Source of the DNA: Neckera pumila
Lineage: Eukaryota > Streptophyta > Bryopsida > Hypnales > Neckeraceae
Reading direction: 5' to 3'
DNA: 64,000 nt
Assembly (NCBI GenBank): GCA_963969595.1
Contig: OZ018415.1
Span: 21,891,782-21,955,781, forward strand
A program made the position numbers and the translations under genes. Positions 35,294 through 44,900 of the stretch are shown piece by piece (position 1 is the stretch's first letter; the number at the start of each line of letters is the position of its first letter). The notes beneath the pieces are model-generated. The model made no database searches and was not told where the DNA came from. It saw nothing but the letters and a program-made list of their open reading frames with translations.

Positions 35294-36787
35294 TCACACA
35301 GCACCCAACCGGCTACATGCATCAACAACCGTGTTCCTGGTGATTTCATTTGGCTGCACACCTTCTCTTTGCATTTGCTCGTACAAATCCAGCGCCTCCT
35401 CAGCACGACCATTGAGAACATAGCCCGAAATAAGCGCAGTCCACGAGATTACATTCTTCCTGGGAAGATTGTCAAACACCTTTCGTGCATCTTCTAAGCT
35501 GCGGCATTTGCTATACATTTTGATGAGAGCCGTGCCCACTTTCTCATCTGTGTCATACCCTGCAAGCTTAATCTGGTCGTGTAACCATTTGCCCTTCTGT
35601 AAAAACTCAGGCCTCGTACATGCCTTGAGCAAAGCCAGAAAAGTCATCTTGTTGGGATGCATGCCGGCTTTCCGCATGGCTTCAAACCGTTCGAAAGCTT
35701 CCTCACCGTCACCTGCCTGAGCATATCCAGCGATCATAGTCGTCCATAGACCTACGTCTTTTCTTGGAAGTCTATCGAACACTCGACGGGCATCCACTAG
35801 ACTTCCACATTTGCTATACATTCGGACAATGGCCGTCTGTATACGAACGCTGAGTTCAAGGCCCGACTCGATGATCACCTTGTGAAGACGTTGGCCCTCA
35901 TCCAAGTGTGATGGTTCATTGCACGACTTTAGGATGCTCAGAAAAGTGGCCATGTCTGGTTGGATTCCCTCAATCCTCATAACCCTAAACGTTTCTAAGG
36001 CCCGCTCGCAATGACCGGCCAGACAGTAGCCCTCAATCAAGGCATTCCATACAATGAGGTCCCGGTTCGAGATTCCTGTAAAAACACGATGCGCATCTTG
36101 TGGACTGCCACATCGAAAATACATGCAAATGAGAGCGGTCCCGACACGCACATCCGACTCCAAACGCTGTTTGAAAATGAGATCGTGCACGCGCTTCCCA
36201 CCTTCAAGATCATTAGGGCCAGCAAAAGCTTTCAACAGGCTCAAGAAGGTGATCCGGTTCGGTCGCAGGTGCTCATCCTGCATCCGGAAGAAAAGCGAAA
36301 AAGCTTCCCGGGGGCGCCCTTGTTGTGCGAACCTTGAAATCGCGGCATTACACGAAATCAAGTTCCATGTACTAATTCTCGGTCCCCCTACTTCCTCCCT
36401 TCTATCACGAACCGCGTTCGTACTGCTGTGAATGCTGTAATACCTCAAACCACTCAACCTGCTATCGGCACCCTTGGAAAAATTACTACAATAGCCATCG
36501 TCCAAAGTTTCGATCCCCGAGACATGTCTAACGCAGAGCATCCTCCCAATCCCGCCCTCTCCATTCTGAAGAAACGCATTGAACCAACCTCGAGTCGCTG
36601 GAGAGAAAGCAAAATTCCACGGAAAACGGTCCTCGAAATTTGTCCAGGAACTTCCGAAGCGCCCCACAAGCAATCGCAACTTGCGCATTGCGTAGAGCCT
36701 CCTCGCACAACTGTCCACAACAACAACAACAACAACAACAACAATGTTGTGAGCAATTCGCAACCGTCGAGGGGAGCTCGAGTTCAA
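35294..36787 (-). CDS. PLS-class pentatricopeptide repeat protein, possibly truncated
   Basis: Single-exon ORF, 497 residues. PPR proteins bind organellar RNA; PLS arrays with C-terminal E/DYW domains act in C-to-U editing. From about residue 145 the protein is continuous PPR motifs with landmarks STWNLISCNAAISRFAQQGR, VGTALICMYFRCGS, DLIVWNALIEGYCLAGHCER, IRMYSKCGS-like VRMYSKCGSLVDARRVFD, WTTMIAGYAQAGDGEEAFER, ALIKMYSKCRSLEDARKVFD and VISWTALISGYVLNGRAEEA. The spacing gives about three P-L-S triplets. Residues 16-24 are nine Val from a GTT run; the Met at position 34 (MRKLRLLVGRFGSSW) may be the true start. The frame ends at VVDACSRLGAV, mid-motif, with no E or DYW domain, and the +1 frame continues with EIGKRM. 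Either a truncated or pseudogenised gene, or a short PLS protein. Transit peptide likely but unproven. Confidence 0.85.
   Translation of the reverse strand: MNSSSPRRLRIAHNIVVVVVVVVVDSCARRLYAMRKLRLLVGRFGSSWTNFEDRFPWNFAFSPATRGWFNAFLQNGEGGIGRMLCVRHVSGIETLDDGYCSNFSKGADSRLSGLRYYSIHSSTNAVRDRREEVGGPRISTWNLISCNAAISRFAQQGRPREAFSLFFRMQDEHLRPNRITFLSLLKAFAGPNDLEGGKRVHDLIFKQRLESDVRVGTALICMYFRCGSPQDAHRVFTGISNRDLIVWNALIEGYCLAGHCERALETFRVMRIEGIQPDMATFLSILKSCNEPSHLDEGQRLHKVIIESGLELSVRIQTAIVRMYSKCGSLVDARRVFDRLPRKDVGLWTTMIAGYAQAGDGEEAFERFEAMRKAGMHPNKMTFLALLKACTRPEFLQKGKWLHDQIKLAGYDTDEKVGTALIKMYSKCRSLEDARKVFDNLPRKNVISWTALISGYVLNGRAEEALDLYEQMQREGVQPNEITRNTVVDACSRLGAV
36718..36744 (+). repeat. (CAA)9 trinucleotide microsatellite
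   Basis: Nine CAA units on the plus strand; on the minus strand, in the PPR frame, they read as GTT (Val) codons near the protein start. Such runs are length-variable. Confidence 0.9.
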
Positions 36788-38451
36788 GAATGAAGCGAAT
36801 CCGAAACCCTAATTCGAACTCTATCTCCCCTCCCAGAGGGATTCTTGACGGTATAAAAAGGCTACCGGGGACGCACGGTTCCGGAGATTTCACCGTAACA
36901 AATACAACAAACAAAATAAACAATATAACTTAACCCCTAAATGACGGGCCCATGACCATTGATTTCAAACCTCACTGTCCATCACTCAGTTTGCTACCAT
37001 TTTGCAACTAGATATGTATGAAAATTTTTATATTTATTTTTCAGAGATGAATTACATGCCCTCTGTACTTGACAACAAATTTAGATTTTTTTGTGAAAAA
37101 ATGATTATTTTGAGAATTTTTGAAGAAAAAGTGAAGAAAATCAGATCAAATAGAAATTATTTCAAAAAATCTGAGAATTTCACCATGTGCGTATATTACA
37201 ATGACAAACATCACGGTGTAAACTCAATTTCTGTGTCATTTCTATAGTTAGAAAATAATAGACATTGAAAATATATCCAAAGTTCAAATTGCAATAAAAT
37301 ATTCAATATAAGGAATTTTTTCAAAATTCAAATTGGAGTAGAATCTAGAGTAGATGACTTCATTTTGTTAGTTGGACTCAAATTCAAAAACTATCATTTT
37401 TATAAAGAAATTTCAGATTTAAAGCAAGGAGCAACAACTCAAAATATACTAAAATAGCATATTCTATGATCCATTCTTTTTTACTAACTTCTCATGTATG
37501 TGAAGACAACCACTTGCAAGACTACAAATTTAATTGAATACTCTTCATAACCCACTATGAAAGGTCAACAAGAAAAATATGGATGAAAAAGTGTTTTTGA
37601 AGTCTTTCTATCTTACGGTATTGTCATTGTAATGCCACGGAATGGTGCCAGTGGCTCTCCAAGGTTAAGATAAGATAAGTCACCTGAATTTAACCAACCC
37701 CTTATTTTTGAAGGGAAAATAAATAAGGAGGATATCCCAAATGGTACGCATCACAAGGACAAGTGTCAGGTGGAGTTGGGGCCCATTTTGAGTAGTATGG
37801 AGCTCTATTTATAATACTATGAAGGTGACAACCTTACAAGTGGTTTAATTTGGATATACTTTCTGATTTTTTAACTTCTTCTCTATGATATGTTATGTTA
37901 CTACTAGTGTCATTTCTTTGTGTGCATCAAATGGATTTTGGCATCACCCAAGATGACACTTTTAGCATCCTGTACCTTACATCTTTCAAAACTAGTAACT
38001 AATTCACAATGTGTCCAAAAATTATGGAACCACTTGCATTTTTATTTGACCAGTATACAAAAATTGTTGTTCATTTTCTAGAGCATATTAGTCATGCTAT
38101 AGAGCTTTATTGTGCAATTTTAGGTGTGATTACTGTGTGGATGTATAGACTAGTATTGTTGCCACAATAAAAATAAAAATAAAAGTAATTATCTAATTTT
38201 TTAATTTGATAATAACACATAAATCTTTAACTTTCACACCGTGGGTCTAAATGCCATGAAACAAAGCCCTTGCACCTGTCCTCACAGAGAGCTTTCTAAT
38301 AGTACCAAGAATATAAATTGGAGATACAAGATTATAGAGATCCCAACACAACAATAAAAACAAGTAGCCTGATTTAATGTACGGGTGTGAATAGAGAGAA
38401 AAGCTATGCTTTGTTGTCAAACTAAAAGCAGCCAAAATATTTAAGTTCAAT
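36788..38451. other. PPR upstream DNA and AT-rich repeats
   Basis: The first ~100 bases are PPR upstream sequence. An orphan TTAA-type end, TTAACCCCTAAATGACGGGC, is at 36930; no clear partner end follows. Words near 37870-38020 resemble the interiors of 30169-30492. No gene recognised. Confidence 0.4.
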
Positions 38452-39145
38452 TTAACCCTTAAAGAACTAAAGAGTCCACTTTGGATTTTTTGAAAACACA
38501 AACACGCTCTATTGAATTATACAGATTAATACTACTCAAAATAATTTGAGTAGTACTAATCTGTAATAATTTCTGTAATTTGAAATTTGAATCATTCAAT
38601 TTTGAATAATGAAGGGAAAGTTGTAAGGAGTTTTGTTTTGTAGACAATGAAGGTAGAAAAAACATATAATAAAAGTTGCTTTCGGAATTTAATTTTGACA
38701 ATTTTCAAATAAAAATAGGAAAACTGTTTAGTAATTTTTGCTAGAACATTCTCACCATTGGAATCAATAGTTATCAATTTCTTGTAAAAGTTATTAGCGG
38801 TTTTGTTTCATCGAGTACTACTTGCAGTTTAAATTTTTTTTAAAGATGAATATGAATTTTTTCTCGTTAAAATCTTTTATAGACATTCTCAATCCATTTT
38901 CTAACATATTGGCTAAATTTCATAAGTTTTCAATATATGCTTTTTATTCTAAAAATGTTAAAAGACAAAACTTCACATTTAAGAAGGTTTGGGTTAGAAA
39001 AAGTGCTTATTTGAAGTTCAAGCACATCAAACTTGCAATTGGTGGGGATTTTTATTCTAAAATTTTGAGAGAATGTACTTGATGAAGTTAATTAAAGCAT
39101 CCTATGGTTGAATTAATTAGAATATAAACATATTTTAGGGATTAA
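38452..39145 (+). mobile_element. TTAA-flanked element, copy N (diverged)
   Basis: Left TTAA-CCCTTAAAGAACTAAAG, right CATATTTTAGGGA-TTAA, a loose inverted repeat; the subterminal motif is at 39099-39112 as GCATCCTATGGTTG. 694 bp. Contains the 20-bp hairpin at 38521-38564. Confidence 0.55.
38521..38564. repeat. 20-bp stem hairpin
   Basis: ACAGATTAATACTACTCAAA pairs with TTTGAGTAGTACTAATCTGT across an ATAA loop; one position is mismatched. Lies in copy N. Confidence 0.85.
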
Positions 39146-39886
39146 AAACAATCTTTTGGAAGTTGTAAACTTGCTTCCTCCAATTTTCACAGGCCTCGCT
39201 TCAAAATTTTATTGTTCAACAATTTTGATTCTCTTTTTGCAACTATTTCATATTTCTATGTTTTTATAGGAGGTGGATTTTTAAGTGGGTTTTGAAATGA
39301 ACCTAAACTTTGAAGAAAATTTCTTTACCACATGGTTGGTTCTCCTTCAAGGGCATTAAAATTGGATTTGAACTTCCCATGCAAAAATTAGCTACTCTAA
39401 CATCTGCTTTGACACCTATTAATGATAGCAATAACAAAAGATAAATATACCCAAAATAAAGAGTGCACCTAAAACAAACACTATGTTTATGTCCCTTGAT
39501 GTAGGATTAAACAAAGAATATTCACCATTGAGAGAGTTGGTATCCACTATATGAATTATGAATGTTTTCAAGAGCTTACTACAAGAGCTACGGAAAATGG
39601 ATGAAGTTCATCCAAGTATGTTGGAAAAAGCATTTTTTTGTCTACTTTCCATCAATGTGATTAGCATGATCACTTGATGCTTCATGATTATTGTGCAAGG
39701 TTCAGAATGAATTCATGTAGGAATGGGAAAGAAATGAAAACTTGCAAAAAGGAAGATTAATTTGATGTCCCAATTCTACTTATATCATAGTTTATTTAGC
39801 CCAAACCATTCTAAGTCTACATCCACTTCCCTTTTTTACTTGATAGTTTTCTGAGTTTGTTTGATTTTGGGTACACTTACCCATTA
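39146..39886. other. AT-rich intergenic DNA
   Basis: No gene, RNA or repeat end recognised. Confidence 0.45.
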
Positions 39887-40003
39887 GAAAAAGAATGGGG
39901 CCTCAAGAGGACTGTTAGATTTTGGACCAGCAGTCCGACATGGTTGGATAAAAAAAATAATAATTTGAAAAAATTGCAATCTGATGTGGCCCCATTCTTT
40001 TTG
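39887..40003. mobile_element. short TIR element, AAAAAGAATGGGGCC ends
   Basis: Left AAAAAGAATGGGGCC, right GGCCCCATTCTTTTT: a perfect 15-bp inverted repeat bounding 117 bp. The first bases after the left end, TCAAGAGG, also follow the end at 56203, defining a family. Confidence 0.65.
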
Positions 40004-40244
40004 TAGCACCTAGTAAGTGAGTGACTTTGCCCAATAGCAAAAGTGGTGACACTGGGTTATTCAAGTTCCCTACGTTTTTGAGAGTGAATTTTTAACTAAA
40101 TTTTCGGAGAAGTCTTGTTAAAAAACTTGTTCTTCAAGGCTTCAGCTAACTTACAGACATTCTCAACCTCCATGTCTTGAACCGTCCCCAAGTCTCCCCC
40201 AAACCCAGTTTCTGAAGTAAAACTCCACACTTCATTTCTGTGAC

Positions 40245-40455
40245 TCAATGGCTGGAAAACCCCGAAGGCTAGTTCAATTTTTACTTAGTCGGTGGAATTT
40301 AGTTGGTAGAATTGGGAAAAAAAGAAGCAATTGCATTTTGATAACTAAAGGATGTAAAACCCAAAGGAATTTGGTAGGGTTAGAAATCAAAAAGTGTAAA
40401 GAAAAAATTGAAGGATATTTTAACCGCCTCCTTTCAACCCTTGGTGGATTTCAAT
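40245..40455 (+). repeat. dispersed repeat with ORF-like character, copy 1
   Basis: The stretch from CAATGGCTGGAAAACC to CCTCCTTTCAACCC aligns in order with 62090-62275 (GCAATGCTTGGGAAAATCAA ... CCTCCTTTCAACAC). Both are open in one frame (this one encodes MAGKPRRLVQFLLSRWNLVG at its start), but the protein is not recognised. It is followed by GAGATCCGATTCCC, vaguely like a pol III B-box. Confidence 0.45.
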
Positions 40456-40859
40456 TGCCATGAAATAATAATTAGTGGCTCATAACCGTGTAGGGCGAGA
40501 TCCGATTCCCAGAAGAGGTGGGCAGGAAGTTGCTTGACTTATATGAAACCGATGACCATAAAGAAAACAAAAAAAATCAAGAAATGGCCTTGTTCAACAA
40601 ATGTAGAAGAGGAAATTTCAAAAAAGAAGCAATATTTAATTTGGAATATTAAAAATTGTAAAGAGTAATGAAGCTTGCAATGGAACTTCAAAACGTAGAT
40701 CCTTGATATCTATTGGCCAAATTCAAATGCAAATCTGGACCATGACAAAATACATTGCGGAATCTCAACCAATGCAAAAAAGCCTGCACCTAAATCAAAG
40801 ATGCGATATTATTTAGTACTTTCAATTTGTAAAGAATTTTAGCACTTCCGCCTATATCA

Positions 40860-41862
40860 GTTTGAGTTTGGAGGAAATTGGCTGGTGAGAAAATGACATT
40901 GCAAAAAATACCAATTAACCCATAAATTTTGAAGTTGAGGGGATGGTTTCAGGAAATGAACTGGGGGAGCTCCAAAAATTTCCCGAACACTGCTGTGACT
41001 GCGCTGACGTCCTCCGTGCTGACACAGAGGGTCGGACGAACCCCCAAGTCTGAACCGAACCTCCTTCCGATCCGGTGGCGCACCTTGATGTGCAGGTGAA
41101 CCCCCAACAGTCATTTCCCGAGCCTATAACTGTCAGGTCCGTACCATCCGAGACTCGCTTTCCGACGCCATGAGTTGACAAACATCCCCCGACTTTATTG
41201 CTCACAGTACGACCTACATCCGGACCCGAAGCATTAGGTTCGGAGTCAGCATCGGTTTCTACAGTACTTTGGTTCGGATCAGCCTCGGCGATTGGTCTCG
41301 GGTTTCGGCTCCAGCCTCGGTCTTGGTTTCCTGGGGAAGGGCGGACCGAGAGAGAAGCTTTGTCGGTTTTTCGGGGCTCCGGGAGACGTAAATCGGGGCA
41401 CGGTCCGCGACGATTTGTGCAGTTGCGGGTCTGTCTTCGATCAGTGCCTGCTAGTTGACGTTTTTCTGTATTTGGCGATACTGAGATTGCGTTATTTGGT
41501 GACGAAATCGATCCTCTGTTTGTGTTTTGCTGAGCTTCTTTCTTGAGTACGGAGCAAGGCGGCGAAGTGAACGTTGCGGATTTGGTATTTGTTGTGCTCG
41601 ATTTGGTGGAGAGTTCATCGGAGGAATTGCCTCTTTGGCGTGGTTGTGAGATTTTTTCGTATTGGAAATGTCGTCAAACGGTGCGGGGGGCCTCGGGAGG
41701 AGGGTTACTGTACTTATGGAGGTTTTGAGTACAGAAGTGGCGGGAGCTTGGGGTTTGAAATTCGCTGACGAGCGCCTGGATTGAGTGATCAAGCTAGGGC
41801 ATGTGTTATTATTGTCGGCGGCATTGAGTCGATGCGCGGTGTGACTGCGTGGTGTTGGAAGC
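40860..41862 (+). promoter_or_regulatory. kinase-gene upstream region and probable 5' leader
   Basis: GC rises abruptly at about 40965, a gene-island edge. The region up to 41862 has several upstream ATGs: ATG-AGT-TGA at 41170, a 38-codon ORF 41668-41784, and an overlapping 41-codon ORF 41832-41957. No TATA box identified; the transcription start is unknown. Confidence 0.4.
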
Positions 41863-41957
41863 ATGGGTGCGGTCGATGTAGGGAGCACCCGATTGGAGCC
41901 CAACGAAGTGGAGCAGGTGGTGTTGGTGAACTCTGTGGACTCTGGAACTGGAGGTGA
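41832..41957 (+). other. overlapping upstream ORF of the kinase gene
   Basis: ATG at 41832 (T at -3, C at +4, weak) opens a 41-codon frame that runs out of frame through the main start at 41863 and stops at TGA 41955-41957. The main ATG has A at -3 and G at +4. If the mRNA includes 41832, main-frame translation would depend on leaky scanning. Confidence 0.4.
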
Positions 41958-44900
41958 GAATAATGAGGGCGTCTTGGATGCGGACGAGTTGAGGGAGGAA
42001 GAAGAGATCGTTGTGGATGCTGTTAGGGTTTCGGAAGAAGAGCCGGACCTTCCAGTGAAGGTGGTGAAAGAAAGTGCCGAGGATGGAACTGGTGATGCAG
42101 TTTTAGAGGAAGATGTTGATATTTCACCGAATGGAAACAGCTTGACCTCGTTGGCGTCCACGCCGCGTGACGTAGCGGCCCGGTTCAGGAACATGTATGT
42201 TTATGACAACTCGTTCTCGGTTTTGCCGGCTTCGGCGATGTTGTTTAAGCAACTCAAGAAACTGAAGTACTGGGCGAACGAGGTCAAATTACTACCGGAT
42301 GAGATCGGGGAATTGACGGAATTGGAAGAGGTGTACCTGAAAATGTCTCCGACAGGTCTCGGCAGTTTGCCTCCGCTTGGTAAGCTCAACGGATTGCGAG
42401 CTTTGGAACTCCATCAAGCACCTGTACTTCCTTCTTCTGCCACTTTGACGCGCGACATTGCTCAACTTCGGTCTCTCACGCGCCTATCTGTTTGCCATTT
42501 CTCCATCTCGTAAGTTTTACCAAGTCACTGTGCTCCACCGTGGTTGAAGGTTTGTGCTCGTGGAGTCTCTAGGTCGCAGTGTCAAAGACCATCTACGGAG
42601 CGTAGTGACTGTGGTTTGAGCATGGATAAGAAGTACATTTAAATCGCATTAGTCAATATATGCAGAATGGTGATGGTTCGTTGTGTGCAATTGAACAGCT
42701 TGGGTTCCATGATAATAATGATCGGGTAATGGGCTGATATGCGACGCGAGTGCTGGTCTTTGGAGGACGTGTGAGTGTGAGTGCTGACTATTGAAATTGT
42801 TGATTTCTGTCACTAAAGGTCTGCGACTAGCAATGTATGTTCCTTTTTACGAGCTGGTCATGCGGTTTCTCGATGGCTAGCTGTTGATTATTGTCTGATG
42901 GTTCAGGTGGATTCCTGCGGAGATTGGTTCTCTCAAGAACCTAGAGGAATTGGACCTGTCTTTCAACAAGTTGAGAGCATTACCAAAGGAAATAGCAGGT
43001 CTCAGGGCTTTGAAGAATTTAAGAGTGGCTAGTAACAAGTTGGTGGAGCTGCCGTCTGAACTTTCGGAGCTGCCGAATTTGACTAGTATTGACGTGGCTC
43101 ACAATCGCCTTGTTTCGTTCGATTCCCTTGGTCTGCAATCCATGACCTCACTGAGAGCCCTCAATGCTCAGGTATATCTAATTGCTTGTTCTATGTTCGT
43201 TTATCATCTAATGTGACTACAAATTATAGGCGTGGTCTGTCTGAGCATGTGAGAATTCGCGTATGACTCAAGAGCAGCTTGTTCTCAATTAAACGATTTT
43301 AAAGATAAGCAGAACCTTCATCATTGTTTGACTGTATCCTGATGCTTCGGGTCTTGCTTTTATGTGCCTAGATGCGTGAGCTTGCCTGTGATATGCTGAC
43401 AGATGAAGTTGCCCAGTGCTATGGGATGGTTGGACAGATGTAAGCTATATTCAGTTGTCAGCTGTAAGATTGAAGCCTCTTTTTTTTTTTGTAAACATTA
43501 TTATTATCATGCTTTCTTGACGTGTGCGTGCTTACTAGTTTGCGTAATCGTTGTTCTACGTTTCAGTTCAACAAACTGCAAAGCGTAGGCCGGATTCCAG
43601 AGTGGGTATGCTGCCAGCTGGAAGGAAATGATACACTGGAGGCGGAACTGTATGGCGTGGAGGCTGAAAGTATATTCTGCGGAGAGGACTATCAGTTGGA
43701 CTGGGAGGTCTCTCCGTCTGCAGGAATTTCTCTTGTTGTCAAAGGTGGGGTTCAGAACATGGATACCTCTGAATCCTGTACCCTGTTTTATGATAGAAAC
43801 TTGCAAATTTGATGCTCTGCACGACAGCATGGCTAGATTCATGGAGATTAATCTTAATCATTGGAGAGACAACAAGTCTCGAATGTTTGGTTAGTTTGTT
43901 CGAGTTGGTCTTTGTCCAGTCTGCTTAAGACTTTAATTTGTAATTGTGTTGTTGCAGTTGACGAGCCTCTGTGTCCATCCGCAAAAGGAAACTCACCAAA
44001 CCAGAAAGTAACTACAAACTTGAAACTAAGACGCGGATGGCGAAAGCAGGAGAATCAGCAGTATAAAGCTCGACAGGATCGTCTAAACAATAGTCGCAAA
44101 CATCGGAATGATGAGCCCTGTGTTAGCAACGAGGAGGTGAATGTGAGAAACGTGAAGGTAAACCATTTTGTGGAGGTACAATGGTTCAAATCTCATTTTC
44201 TAGGTTTATGATGAAGTTTTCAGTCTCATTTCTACTCGTCACACACGTTTCGAACATGACCACCTGGTTTGATGCGCAGGTTGAAGATTTGGCGTGTGCA
44301 AGTTCCAGTGCGGACGAGAATGTCATGGATTTGCAGCAGCCAAGTGTTTCGGAATGTGCTGTTGGTGATACGGGGAGAGACGGATGTGGGGAATGTGTTC
44401 GGCGTAGTGTTCCAGCAAAGGTGGAATTGAATTCAAGGATGCAATCTGAGAAAGGTAGTTGCTTCAGTGAGTCAGGTTTGAACAGCGGGAATTCGAGAGG
44501 AGGGAACACTGGTGGAAAGGCAGATAACTTGGCGGGGTCGAAAGATGAGGATTATCACAGTGATTTGGACCGTAGAAATGTGAAAGACAAAAACAGGTCC
44601 AGGAAAACCATCAGTGGTGATAGACATTCTGGAAACGAGGAAGCCAAGTCTTTAGTGGATTCTGAAGGAGACCTCGGAGAGGGCACAAAAGCTGGGCCAT
44701 CCGTCAATAGTGTAGGAGTCAAGGAGGAGGTAAGATTAAGGCGCCATGGCAGTGATACGGACAGGAATCCAAAGCCAAGTAAGCGACGGCGCTCTGCGCA
44801 AGATTTTTCAGAAATTTCGTACAAGTATTATACTGAATCCTTTTGTGGCTTCAATGAGCGATTGCCAGACGGTTTCTATGATGCGGGCCGGGACCGACCC

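Noticed and set aside
36011..36793. plus-strand ORFs opposite the PPR gene
   Set aside because: Mirror frames of the PPR coding sequence without recognisable domains.
41451..42194. 247-codon minus-strand ORF rich in Ser/Thr
   Set aside because: Antisense to kinase exon 1 and leader; low-complexity composition follows from the acidic Glu/Val-rich sense frame.
43745..43957. alternative extension of kinase exon 3 to the stop at 43812
   Set aside because: The frame after AAAG|GTGGGG loses homology, and skipping to the acceptor at 43957 restores the expected basic linker in phase.
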